Positions 32,915 to 42,900 of a DNA stretch of 64,000 nt are shown piece after piece. A program made the translations under genes and the position numbers. The stretch spans positions 25,610 to 89,609 of the forward strand of contig JAEZRV010000063.1 of assembly GCA_023444055.1 (NCBI GenBank), given 5' to 3'. This DNA comes from Bacillota bacterium (lineage in GTDB: Bacteria; Bacillota; Clostridia; Acetivibrionales; DSM-1351). The notes under the pieces were generated by a model. The model was not told where the DNA came from. It was given only the letters and a program-made list of their open reading frames with translations, and made no database searches. Position 1 is the first letter of the stretch. Each line of letters starts with the position of its first letter.

Positions 32915-34671
32915 AACATAAGATTTCCGTAATTTTCTGCAGATTTAAAATTAACAGCATTCAATCTATTATTACCTTATCTTTTACTGCGGTAATAATT
33001 CTTTCAATGTTAATAATAAGCTTCGCTCTCTATGGGATGTTTTCTAATAATGCTGAAGAAAGAGCTGCCTTTAGCACGCAACAGATCATGAACCAGGTTA
33101 ATATAAACTTGGAAGTATATCTAAAAGGTATGATAGAGATATCTGACATCATCAGAAGCAATTTTGAAGGGGACACTGTGGATAACAAAAGAGATATCAG
33201 CGATTTGCTAGAAGTTACCTCAAAAATAAGAAAAGACATTGTAACGGTGGCTATATATAGAAAAAATGGACAACTGATTATAAGCTATCCATCCCAAACT
33301 CTTGATAAAAATATTTCTGTTTCGAATCAGGATTTTTTTAAAGCTTCATTTCAATATCCAGTGGGATATATTTTCCAGCCTCCCCATGTACAGAGGATTT
33401 TTGAAGGAAAGCGCCCCTGGGTTGTTTCTCTGTGCAAAGGGAGCTCTTCTTATGGAAGTAGCGGGGAACTTCTGGAGTGGACTACAATGGTAGATATGAA
33501 TTTCAGTGTTATAGAACAACTATGCAAAAATGTCAGTCTTGGGAAAACAGGATATATATATATTATTGATAACAATGGAAGAATTATATATCATCCTCAA
33601 CAGCAATTGATATATACAGGGCTAAAAAATGAAAATATTAACGATGCCTTGAACAGGGGCTCTGGCTCATATTTTGATAAATTCCAAGGCAAAAAGAGAA
33701 TTATGACTGTTAAAAATATAAGTTATGCAGGCTGGAAAATGGTTGGTATAAGTTATGTAGATGAATTAACAGAAAATAAAAGGAACTTTGAAAGTTATTT
33801 AATTCTTATTGTTGTTCTTGGATTAGCATTTGAAATAGGAGCTTCAATATTTATATCTAAGAAAGTATCACAGCCAATAAAAAGACTTGAGAAGCAGATG
33901 AAACAAGTAGAAAATGGAGATTTTTCAATACAATTGGATGTAAAAGGAGAAGACGAAGTTAAAAAACTATCAAAGTCATTCAATATAATGGTGTTGAAAA
34001 TTAAACAATTAATGGAAGAAATCATACAAGAACAGGAAGATAAACGCAGAAGTGAATTTAAAGCACTACAGGCACAAATAAATCCACACTTTCTTTATAA
34101 CACACTTGACTCTATAATCTGGATGAATGAGAACCAAAAACATGATGGTGTTACAACTATGGTAGCAGCACTTGCTCAATTTTTCCGTATAAGTATTAGC
34201 AAGGGAAATGAATTTATAAAAGTAAGTGACGAAATTGAACATGCACGAAGCTATCTAATTATTCAGAAGGTTAGGTATAAGGACAAGTTTGATTTTGTTA
34301 TAGAGCCTGAGCCTGAAGTACTGAGCCATAAAACAATAAAGCTTATACTTCAACCAATTATTGAAAATGCTATTTATCATGGGATAAATAATCTACAGGA
34401 AAAAGGTGAAATTGTAATTAGGGTATACATTGAAGGAGAAAGTATCATTTATAGTGTATCTGATAATGGTTATGGAATGAAAGAATCTGTTCTAAAAGGT
34501 ATATTGGATAAAGAGCCTAAAAATGATCATTCATCTGGCGTTGGACTTAAAAATGTTAACGAAAGAATAAAGTTGTGCTATGGGCATGAATATGGTATTG
34601 AAATATTCAGTGAGCTGGATGTAGGAACAACCGTACTGTTACGTATACCAAAAACAAAAGATGGCGCATAA
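32911..34671 (+). CDS. YesM-type sensor histidine kinase
   Basis: 586 residues: a membrane helix near residue 25, an extracellular Cache-like sensor domain of about 250 residues, a second helix, a HAMP domain (ISKKVSQPIKRLEKQM), the His_kinase box QAQINPHFLYNTLDSI, and an ATPase domain with DNGYGMKES and GVGLKNVNERIKL. YesM kinases sense sugars or polysaccharide fragments, often through a separate binding lipoprotein, here encoded next. It starts with TTG inside the end of the regulator gene, with AAAAGGAG upstream. Confidence 0.92.
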   Translation: MKHKISVIFCRFKINSIQSIITLSFTAVIILSMLIISFALYGMFSNNAEERAAFSTQQIMNQVNINLEVYLKGMIEISDIIRSNFEGDTVDNKRDISDLLEVTSKIRKDIVTVAIYRKNGQLIISYPSQTLDKNISVSNQDFFKASFQYPVGYIFQPPHVQRIFEGKRPWVVSLCKGSSSYGSSGELLEWTTMVDMNFSVIEQLCKNVSLGKTGYIYIIDNNGRIIYHPQQQLIYTGLKNENINDALNRGSGSYFDKFQGKKRIMTVKNISYAGWKMVGISYVDELTENKRNFESYLILIVVLGLAFEIGASIFISKKVSQPIKRLEKQMKQVENGDFSIQLDVKGEDEVKKLSKSFNIMVLKIKQLMEEIIQEQEDKRRSEFKALQAQINPHFLYNTLDSIIWMNENQKHDGVTTMVAALAQFFRISISKGNEFIKVSDEIEHARSYLIIQKVRYKDKFDFVIEPEPEVLSHKTIKLILQPIIENAIYHGINNLQEKGEIVIRVYIEGESIIYSVSDNGYGMKESVLKGILDKEPKNDHSSGVGLKNVNERIKLCYGHEYGIEIFSELDVGTTVLLRIPKTKDGA

Positions 34672-34696
34672 GTGTGAAAGAAATATAAAAACAAAT

Positions 34697-34788
34697 AAAG
34701 GAGATACCGAGCCCATGCCATTTCTGTCAGAGAAATGCACATTTCTTTGATATTCTTGAGCGAAATGCTGGGCATGGGCATAATTATG
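34697..34788 (+). promoter_or_regulatory. Conserved RBS-hairpin-start element, copy 2
   Basis: AAAGGAG (34697-34703), then ATACCGA, a perfect 9-bp stem (34711-34719 with 34771-34779), ATAATT and the ATG of the sugar-binding gene. It aligns with 10699-10771: same spacing at both ends, same AAATGC before the right arm, and a compensating base-pair change in the stem. The loop is 19 bases longer here and contains its own hairpin (TTCT/AGAA). Confidence 0.65.
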
Positions 34789-35766
34789 ATACATAAATTT
34801 CAAAGATTAATTTCTCTAGTTTTAATTTTGATTATCTCTGTGATTGGGTTTGGTGGATGTGAAGACAGTTCATTATCAACTCAAGAAAACAAAATAAAAA
34901 TTAAGGTTATTGTTAAAAAGAAAGATGCAAGTTTTTATTCCGTAGTTAGAATGGGAGCAGAAGCAGCTGGGAAAGAATTTAATGTGGAAGTCAAATTTGA
35001 TGGTCCAGATAATGAAAAGGATATCGAAAAGCAGATAGAATTAGTTGAGGATGCTATTAATGATCATTATGATGCTATTGTATTAGCTGCCAGTGATTAT
35101 ACAAAACTTGCTGGTGTTGTTGAAAAGGCATCTAATCAAAATATTCCAGTCATCATCATTGATTCTCAGCTAAATTCAAATAGAATAAAGGCATTTGTAG
35201 GTACTGACAATTTAGATGCCGGAACTAAGCTTGGACAAACCTTGGTAAAAAGGGTAGGTACGAACTGCAATATTGCTGTCATGAATTTTATGAAAGGTGC
35301 AGCCTCTTCTGATTTAAGGGAAAAAGGCGTATTCCAGACAATTGATAAATATCCTGAAATTAAGGTCATTGCCAACCTGTATTGCAACTCTGATGAAAGT
35401 ATTGCATTTGAATTAACAAAAAAAATAATAAAAGAAAATATTAACTTGAACGCAATCGTATGTACAAATGCACAGGGTACTATAGGTGTAGCACGGGCTG
35501 TTGAAGCAGAACAACTATCAGGGAAAATAAAAATAATAGGTATTGACAGTACTCCTGAAGAAATAAGTTTCGTTGAGGCAGGTGTAATTGAAGCCTTGGT
35601 TATTCAAAACCCTTTTAATATGGGGTATCTTGGAGTTAAATATGCCCTAAATTCAATAAAGAATGAGGCAGTGCCCGAATCATCAAATACAGGTTTGACA
35701 ATTATTGATAAAGACAATATGTATCAGCCTGAAAATGAGAAGCTTGTATTTCCATTTACTGAATAA
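34786..35766 (+). CDS. Sugar-binding lipoprotein of the YesM/YesN sensor system
   Basis: About 326 residues with a lipobox (ISVIGFGGC) followed by a type 1 periplasmic-binding fold of the ribose/galactose family (FYSVVRMGAEAAGKEFNVEV, VLAASDYTKLAGVV, VIIIDSQL). The frame could be read from 34735, but the signal peptide begins at MIHKFQRL, so ATG 34786 is right. Because the gene is joined to kinase and regulator rather than to the permease, it may be the ligand-sensing part of a three-component system. A second binding protein belongs to the transporter. Confidence 0.85.
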   Translation: MIHKFQRLISLVLILIISVIGFGGCEDSSLSTQENKIKIKVIVKKKDASFYSVVRMGAEAAGKEFNVEVKFDGPDNEKDIEKQIELVEDAINDHYDAIVLAASDYTKLAGVVEKASNQNIPVIIIDSQLNSNRIKAFVGTDNLDAGTKLGQTLVKRVGTNCNIAVMNFMKGAASSDLREKGVFQTIDKYPEIKVIANLYCNSDESIAFELTKKIIKENINLNAIVCTNAQGTIGVARAVEAEQLSGKIKIIGIDSTPEEISFVEAGVIEALVIQNPFNMGYLGVKYALNSIKNEAVPESSNTGLTIIDKDNMYQPENEKLVFPFTE

Positions 35767-35883
35767 TTGTAAATTCTTTATAGGATTTCTACATTTCTTT
35801 ATAGGATTTCACATTCAAGTAAGTATGATTTCACCTTATAATACAATCGTAGTAAATAAAGTTGTAGCAATAGAGGTGATAAA

Positions 35884-37374
35884 ATGAATGAATTACTTGT
35901 ACATATGGAGGGAATACAAAAATACTTCCCAGGTGTTCACGCATTGAATAATTGTAGTTTTGAACTATTAAAAGGAGAGGTACATGCACTGGTAGGTGAA
36001 AATGGTGCGGGTAAATCTACTTTGATGAAGGTTCTTACTGGATTATATCAAAAAGATAGTGGCACAATTAGTTATAAGGGTAATGTGGTAGATATCAACG
36101 GTCCAAGAGATGCTCAGCATTTGGGTATAGGAATTATTCATCAAGAATTAAACATGATGCCTCATCTAACTGTTGCGGAAAATATTTATATAGGCCGTGA
36201 ATATATGTTTGGACCATTTCTTGATAATAAAAAGACTAATAATCAAGCTCGTAAACTTCTTCAATCTCTTAATATCAATATAGATCCTGAAACTAGAATG
36301 CAGGATTTGACGGTTGCAAAGCAACAGATGGTAGAGATAGCCAAAGCATTGTCATTCAAATCTGAGGTGCTGATAATGGATGAACCAACAGCTGCACTTA
36401 CAGATACAGAAATCGAAAATCTTTTCAAATTTATCAAAGCACTAAAAGCTCAAGGTGTTGGAATCATTTATATATCTCATAGATTAGAAGAACTTAAGAT
36501 AATCTCTAATAGAATTACAATCATGAGGGATGGACAGTACGTTGATACAATTAAGACGTCTGAAGTTACCATTGAACAGATTATTCAAATGATGGTAGGA
36601 CGTGCAATTTATGAGGAGCCAAAAACACAGAGTATGGTACCGGCAGATGCACCGGTTGTTCTAGAAGTAAAAAATCTCAAATCCCCTTCAGTAAAAAATG
36701 TTTCATTCCAACTTAAAAAGGGAGAAATTCTTGGTTTTGCAGGACTTATGGGAGCTGGAAGAACCGAGACAGCACGATTGATCTTTGGGGCTGACCCTAT
36801 TGCAAGTGGAGAAATATATATAAATGGCTCAAAGGTTGAAATAAAAACTCCATACGATGGAGTTAATTGCGGAATTGGATATCTTTCAGAAGATAGAAAA
36901 CGATATGGTTTAGCTTTAGGGCTAAGTGTAAGTGATAATTCTGCGATGGCAAGTCTAGAGAATTTTACAAACCTCGGATTAGTAAATGATAAAGAGATAG
37001 AAAAAATTACTACCGAATATGTAAAGAAAATAAATACAAAGACTCCGTCAAATGCCCAGCTTGTAAAAAATTTGTCAGGTGGAAATCAGCAAAAGGTAGT
37101 TCTTGCAAAATGGCTCATAAAAAATTGCAGTATATTAATATTTGATGAGCCTACAAGGGGGATTGATGTAGGAGCAAAAAGTGAGATTTACAAATTAATG
37201 AATGATCTTGTTCAAGAAGGGAAATCCATCATAATGATTTCGTCTGAAATGCCCGAGCTTTTACGTATGAGCGATAGAGTCGCTGTAATGTGTGAAGGTT
37301 CTCTGACAGGAATACTTGAAGTCAAGGATGCCACTCAAGAAAAAATCATGAAATTAGCAACATTAAGAAATTAA
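35884..37374 (+). CDS. Sugar ABC transporter ATP-binding protein (RbsA/MglA type)
   Basis: 496 residues with two fused ATPase domains. The first is canonical (GENGAGKST, LIMDEPTAALT); the second has the degenerate Walker A GLMGAGRTE usual in monosaccharide importers, with signature LSGGNQQKVVLAKW and LIFDEPTRGID. It powers the permease encoded 32 bases downstream. The sugar (ribose, galactose, xylose or an oligosaccharide product) cannot be told from sequence. Confidence 0.93.
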   Translation: MNELLVHMEGIQKYFPGVHALNNCSFELLKGEVHALVGENGAGKSTLMKVLTGLYQKDSGTISYKGNVVDINGPRDAQHLGIGIIHQELNMMPHLTVAENIYIGREYMFGPFLDNKKTNNQARKLLQSLNINIDPETRMQDLTVAKQQMVEIAKALSFKSEVLIMDEPTAALTDTEIENLFKFIKALKAQGVGIIYISHRLEELKIISNRITIMRDGQYVDTIKTSEVTIEQIIQMMVGRAIYEEPKTQSMVPADAPVVLEVKNLKSPSVKNVSFQLKKGEILGFAGLMGAGRTETARLIFGADPIASGEIYINGSKVEIKTPYDGVNCGIGYLSEDRKRYGLALGLSVSDNSAMASLENFTNLGLVNDKEIEKITTEYVKKINTKTPSNAQLVKNLSGGNQQKVVLAKWLIKNCSILIFDEPTRGIDVGAKSEIYKLMNDLVQEGKSIIMISSEMPELLRMSDRVAVMCEGSLTGILEVKDATQEKIMKLATLRN

Positions 37375-37405
37375 TTTTGATAATAAAGATAGTGAGGTAA
37401 CTGAT

Positions 37406-38404
37406 ATGAAAATTGAAAAAAAGAAGCTTTTTAAAAGCAAGAATTCAACAAGCTTTCAAAAAATTGTAGCTTTGGGTACTATTTTAATCCTATATATATT
37501 TTTCTCTTTCTTCGGTAACAACTTTTTCTCTGTAGCAACGCTTGTCAATATACTTGACTCATCGTATTATATAGGGTTTCTTGCAATTGGTATGACCTTT
37601 GTAATAATAACGGGCGGTATTAACCTTGCATCTGGCACAATAATGATGTGCTCCGCATTGCTCGGTGGTGTTGCATATAATGTATGGCATTGGCCTCTTG
37701 CATTATCAATTGTTTTTATCTTTTTGGTGTCAACCACCTTCGGTTTTGTAAATGGTATATTGATTGCAAAGCTCAAATTGCCTCCTTTCATAGCAACTCT
37801 AGGTACAATGAGTATTTCAATGGGTTTGGGAGCGATTATTTCAAAGGTAATGACTATGCGGTACCCTACTGTAACAGATGCTGATGGCTGGTTTAAATTT
37901 GTTTTCTATAAAACGTCAGGAGGGTTTCCAGTAGGAATATTATGGTTGGCAGCAGCCTTAGTAGCAGCATACATTATTCTAAACAAAACCAGAATAGGCA
38001 GATATACATTTGCGATAGGCTCAAATGAAGAGGCTACAAGGCTTTCAGGAGTAAAAGTAGATAGATGGAAGACTATAGTATACACAATTGATGGCTTTTT
38101 TGGAGGTTTTGCAGCAATAATGTATGCCGCAGCTTATACTTCAATTATTCCTAGCACAGGTAATGGTCTTGAAATGTATGCAATATCAGGTGTTGTAATA
38201 GGTGGCACATCAATGTCAGGTGGTATTGGTACAGTATCAGGAACAATCATAGGTGTATTTATGATGAGTGTTCTTAAGCAAGGCTTAATGTCAATGAACT
38301 TACAGGGACAGTGGCAGACCTTTATTACAGGCTTTGTAGTAATTGGTGCAGTTCTGCTTGATGTATACAGAAATAAAAAAGCAAATAAAGTTAAAAAAGA
38401 TTAA
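37406..38404 (+). CDS. Sugar ABC transporter permease (RbsC/MglC type)
   Basis: A 332-residue membrane protein with about nine or ten helices. The family motifs FVIITGGINLASGTIM, LPPFIATLGTMSISMG and the conserved coupling region SNEEATRLSGVKVDRWK are present, as is the late GGTSMSGGIGTVSGTIIG. It forms the channel for the ATPase encoded before it and the binding protein after it. Confidence 0.93.
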   Translation: MKIEKKKLFKSKNSTSFQKIVALGTILILYIFFSFFGNNFFSVATLVNILDSSYYIGFLAIGMTFVIITGGINLASGTIMMCSALLGGVAYNVWHWPLALSIVFIFLVSTTFGFVNGILIAKLKLPPFIATLGTMSISMGLGAIISKVMTMRYPTVTDADGWFKFVFYKTSGGFPVGILWLAAALVAAYIILNKTRIGRYTFAIGSNEEATRLSGVKVDRWKTIVYTIDGFFGGFAAIMYAAAYTSIIPSTGNGLEMYAISGVVIGGTSMSGGIGTVSGTIIGVFMMSVLKQGLMSMNLQGQWQTFITGFVVIGAVLLDVYRNKKANKVKKD

Positions 38405-38489
38405 TTAAAACATCAAAAATATTATGTTATTTAACTCTCAATTTTAAGCAAAAAGCTTAAATATAAATAATTAAGGAGGAAATTTATCT

Positions 38490-39635
38490 ATGAAAAGCTC
38501 AAAGAAAATTTTATCAATGGCTTTGGCAGTATCAATCCTTGCAGTATCTGTGGTGGGTTGCGGTTCTTCCAGTACTCCATCAACTTCTACTACTCCAGCG
38601 TCAACTTCAACGGTTGCAACAAGTTCGGATGCTTCAAAGCCATATATTGCACTTGTCTCAAAAGGCTTTCAGCACCAGTTCTGGCAGACCGTAAAGAAGG
38701 GTGCAGAAGATGCTGCATCAAAATACAATGTTGAAATAACATTTGACGGACCACCATCTGAATCCGACATAAATGTACAAGTAGACATGATAAATGCAGC
38801 TATTGCTAAAAAACCAGCTGCACTAGCACTTGCAGTTCTTGATACAAGCTCAGTAACTTCTCAGCTGAATGATTGTAAATCTAATAAAATTCCAGTTATA
38901 GGATTTGACTCAGGTATACCAAATGCACCAGAAGGAACCTTAAGTGCAACAGCTTCCACAAATAATGAAAATGCAGGTATTCTTGCTGCTGATTCAATGT
39001 TTGCTGATCCGACCTTCCTAGCAGCATTAAAGACAGCAACAGTTGATAAACCAGTAACAATCGGAGTACAATCTCAGGATGCAACTTCTGCTTCAATAGT
39101 TGGACGTACTACAGGTTTTGTTAACCAAATGTTAAAGAATTGTGAAACTCTTTTCCCAGGACAGACAGCTGTTACAGGCCATGAAAAGTTTAAGAAAGAT
39201 GCTGCATCAGGCAAAGCTGCTGTAAATATCTACGTTACTGTTCCACCATCATCAAATGCTACCGATTCGCAAAACGCTTCACAAAGTCTCTTCAATACTA
39301 ATGGACTTATCGCAGTATACGCTACTAACGAAGCTTCTGTAAACGGTGTACTGGCCGCTACTACTGATGGTAAAGACCTTGATCGCACTAGTGGTAAATT
39401 TAAAAACATTACTGTTATTGGATTTGATGCTGGTAAAGCACAGAAAGCAGCTGTAAAGAATGGCTGGTTCCTTGGTTCAGTAACACAGGATCCATACATG
39501 ATAGGTTACCTTGCAGTTGAACTTTCAGTTAAAGCTATAAAAGGTGAGAAGGTTGCAGATTCAGATACTGGCTGCAAATTCTATACTAAAGCTAATATGG
39601 ATCAAGCTGATATAGCTCAATTGCTATACGACTAA
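38490..39635 (+). CDS. Sugar ABC transporter substrate-binding lipoprotein
   Basis: 381 residues with a lipobox (LAVSVVGCGSS), a Ser/Thr-rich linker of about 25 residues, and a type 1 periplasmic-binding fold (IALVSKGFQHQFWQTVKKGA, IPVIGFDSG, ITVIGFDAGK). Aromatic and Asp residues line the expected sugar site. It has AAGGAGG upstream and its own intergenic space, as is usual for the most abundant component. It closes the operon, followed by a hairpin. Confidence 0.92.
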   Translation: MKSSKKILSMALAVSILAVSVVGCGSSSTPSTSTTPASTSTVATSSDASKPYIALVSKGFQHQFWQTVKKGAEDAASKYNVEITFDGPPSESDINVQVDMINAAIAKKPAALALAVLDTSSVTSQLNDCKSNKIPVIGFDSGIPNAPEGTLSATASTNNENAGILAADSMFADPTFLAALKTATVDKPVTIGVQSQDATSASIVGRTTGFVNQMLKNCETLFPGQTAVTGHEKFKKDAASGKAAVNIYVTVPPSSNATDSQNASQSLFNTNGLIAVYATNEASVNGVLAATTDGKDLDRTSGKFKNITVIGFDAGKAQKAAVKNGWFLGSVTQDPYMIGYLAVELSVKAIKGEKVADSDTGCKFYTKANMDQADIAQLLYD

Positions 39636-39761
39636 GCCTTAGACCAAATTAGTAGATAAGAGATAGAAATTGATTGTCCAAATTCTTTAGACCATATAGG
39701 AGTAGGGCAGTTATTGAGAAGATAAACTACATAAGTTGGTAAAGGCACAAAGGGTTTCTTG

Positions 39762-39797
39762 AATAACGTTAGTCATCAATGGATGACTAACGTTATT
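39762..39797. terminator. Perfect hairpin after the sugar transporter
   Basis: A perfect 15-bp stem (39762-39776 with 39783-39797) and 6-base loop lie about 130 bases after the binding-protein gene. A T-run is lacking, so it may be an mRNA-stabilising or weak terminator. The rest of 39636-39906 is AT-rich; TTGACA at 39874 and TATAAT at 39892 are only 12 bases apart and do not make a normal promoter. Confidence 0.5.
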
Positions 39798-39906
39798 AGT
39801 TGTCTACAACAATAAACCAACGGCTAATCCTAAAATTTAAGGATCTTTTTTTATTATTGCATTGCATATTTATTTGACATACTCAAAGGGATATAATACC
39901 ATAAAA

Positions 39907-39960
39907 TAATATATTTGCTTTTTGTTATATCTTATAACTACATAAATATCAGGAGAACAA
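39907..39960 (+). repeat. 54-bp exact repeat, copy 2, leader of the defence gene
   Basis: Identical to 18807-18860. Here it ends one base before the ATG and provides the AGGAG site. The palindrome GTTATATCTTATAAC within it is a candidate operator. Identity of a noncoding stretch 21 kb apart implies recent copying or strong functional constraint. Confidence 0.85.
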
Positions 39961-39961
39961 T

Positions 39962-42900
39962 ATGTGTATTTCCTTTGAAGAGTTAATGCAAATAAGTAAA
40001 AATCAATATAATTTTGAGAAATTAGTTAAGCAAATGGAAACTCCATTAAATATTATTCCGTTTGTGGGGGCTGGAATGTCTTGTCCAATATATCCTCTAT
40101 GGGAAAAATTTCTTTTATCTATGGCAGAAGAAGCTGATAGATATAATGAGATTAGTGAAATGCTCAAAAAGGGCTTGTTTGAGGAAGCAGCCGGAGAACT
40201 GATTAACGATATGGGAAAACGTTATTTTGATGATTTTATGGAAGAGTCATTTAGTGCTAAAAAACTACTAAACGTTTCTCTCAATGGTGCTATTTCAGTA
40301 TTGCCACATTTGGCACAAGGACCTGTGATTACTACTAATTTTGACCGTGTATTGGAAAAGGTTTATTCAGATGCCAGCATGGAATTTGAAGAAAAGGCAT
40401 TTGGTTCACATGCTGGATTGATTAATAGTGCATTAAGTCAGGATTCCCACTATCTTGTTAAATTACATGGAGATATAAAGGAAAGTACAAGCTGGATTAT
40501 TACGCTTGAACAATATGAGAATAATTATGGGAAAGATGGTGCTATAGATTATTCTTTGCCTATACCTAAAATTTTAAAGCGGACTTTAAGCGGAGGCCGT
40601 TCTTTACTTTTTCTGGGTTGCAGCTTGAAATCTGACCGCATAATACCCATATTAAATGATATCGCTCAGGAATATGGTGAAATAGCTCACTATGCTATCG
40701 TTGAAAAGGTTGAGGCAGAGTATCAACAAAGGCAGCGTTTTTTATCCAAGCATGGCATCCGGCCGATTTGGTATCCTGAAGGTAAACATGAGTGTGTAAA
40801 AACACTGTTAGAACATTTGATACATAATAAACAAAAAGGAAAAGTCGGGAATGCTGGAAATGCTGGAAATGCTGGAAATGCTGGTGTAAGGGAGTTACTA
40901 TTTGACAAGTCAAAAGAGTATTTTACTAGACTTAACGGTTCAGGCGGACGTTTTTATCACCTGAAAATTGAAGATATTATTCTTCCAGGCATGAAAAATG
41001 ATTTTATTGAAATTGGAGTAAATGTAAATAATGAAACACAAATCCCATTAAAGCAAAGCATTGAGCTGTTATGGGAAAAGGATGTAAGACACGCTTTTAT
41101 TGTGGGTGAAGGTGGAATGGGGAAAACTGTTTCTCTGGTTAGGACATGGAAAGAATATACAAATAGTAAATCCCAATTTGCACCAATCCCAATTTACATA
41201 GCACTGAATGAATATAATAATACACTAGAAGACTGGAAGCAAAGTTTTATAATAAATACCATAGGTAATGATTATCTTGGTAAAAAGAATCTTTCAAAAG
41301 ACGAAGAAAACCAAATATTTGATTTGCTAAGAAAACCCTTATTTCAAGGAAAAGGCAATGAGGCTCCTTCTATAATTCTTTTGCTTGACGGATTTAATGA
41401 AGTAACAGTAGATAGGACAGGCCTTTTAGTCGAGTTAAACCAGCTTATAAAAAATTGTGGCAGCGGAACTCAGATTATTTTGACATCAAGGCTGCATATG
41501 CGAAATACTTCAATTTTTCGCTACTTTAACATACTAGAGCTTACAAAGCTTAGCGATGAGCAGATTGAAGACTATCGCAGGCAGTCTGCCCATACTCAGA
41601 TACCTCAGGGAAAGCTGCTTGACATTGTTAAAAACCCTATGATGCTGACCATATATATGTCCACCTGCCAAATTGTTCGGGACAACATACATAACACTAC
41701 ATTTGAGTTTAAGGAAAGAGTCCAGTCATCAGGAGAATTACTTTGGAACTTTATTGAAAGTATTATTTTTAAGTATAGTGAAAATCTAGAAAAGGGCTAT
41801 TATTACAGGTTTATTTTAAAACATTTGCTGCCTTATATAGGCTCGAAAATGGAACAGGAAGGTAAGTTCTATCTTTCATATAAGGAATTTAAAGATACTA
41901 TTAATGATGGGTGCAGGCACTTTTACAGCAGTGATTTTTTTGATGCTTTTCCTTTCTATGACTATTATGCAAAAAAGCTCTCTCTTGGGATATTAGAAGG
42001 GATAGAAGAAACAACAAGGTTTGCAGAATTTAAGAAGGCTATAGTGGAAGAACTTGCGATAATGGTTGAGGAAAACCGCACCTACCGTTTCCTGCATCAG
42101 AATTTCAGAGATTATTTTGCTGCTGTTCACATATTGAATGAAATCGAGATATGTTTATTAAGTGGAGATATGCTTCCAGAGGTATTGGTGAAAAGCCCCA
42201 TATCCTATTATGTAGGTAATTATCTGGGGGAGACGGAGGGAGAGCACTATAATATTCCTGCTTTGGATGACAAGAATAAATGTTGGTCTGCAAGCCATTA
42301 TCAGGATACGAGGCTTGTAAAACTTTTGGATAAGTGCAGAAGGATTTTTGATAAAAGTATTGGTTTTACAGTATGGAATATCGTTGAGATCTGGAAAAAT
42401 ATAAGGGGTGAGTTGACTGGTGTAGACCTTTCTTACATAGATATGTCTAGTGTTGTGCTGAATATGGTAAAGTGCAGCAGAGTTTATGGAGATAAGGTTT
42501 TAGTAGCCAGCTTTGACGGCTCTATACTCAATGAAAAAAATATACTCCCACAAGGTCATTTTCACTATGTAACCAGTGTGATGTACAGCTATGACGGCAA
42601 AAGGATACTCTCTGCTTCTTGGGATGAAACCATAAAGGAATGGGATGCATTGACGGGTGAATGCATAATAACCTACCAAGGTCATTCTCACTATGTAAAC
42701 AGTGCGGTGTACAGCCATGACGGCAAAAGGATACTCTCTGCTTCTAATGATAAGACAATAAAGGAATGGGATGCGTTGACGGGTAAATGCATAAGAACCT
42801 TCCAAGGCCATTCTCACTATGTAAACAGTGCGGTGTACAGTCATGACGACAAAAGAATACTCTCTGCTTCTCATGATAAAACAATAAAGGAATGGGATGA

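Noticed and set aside
39874..39897. Consensus promoter before the defence gene
   Set aside because: TTGACA and TATAAT are only 12 bases apart, too close for sigma-A.
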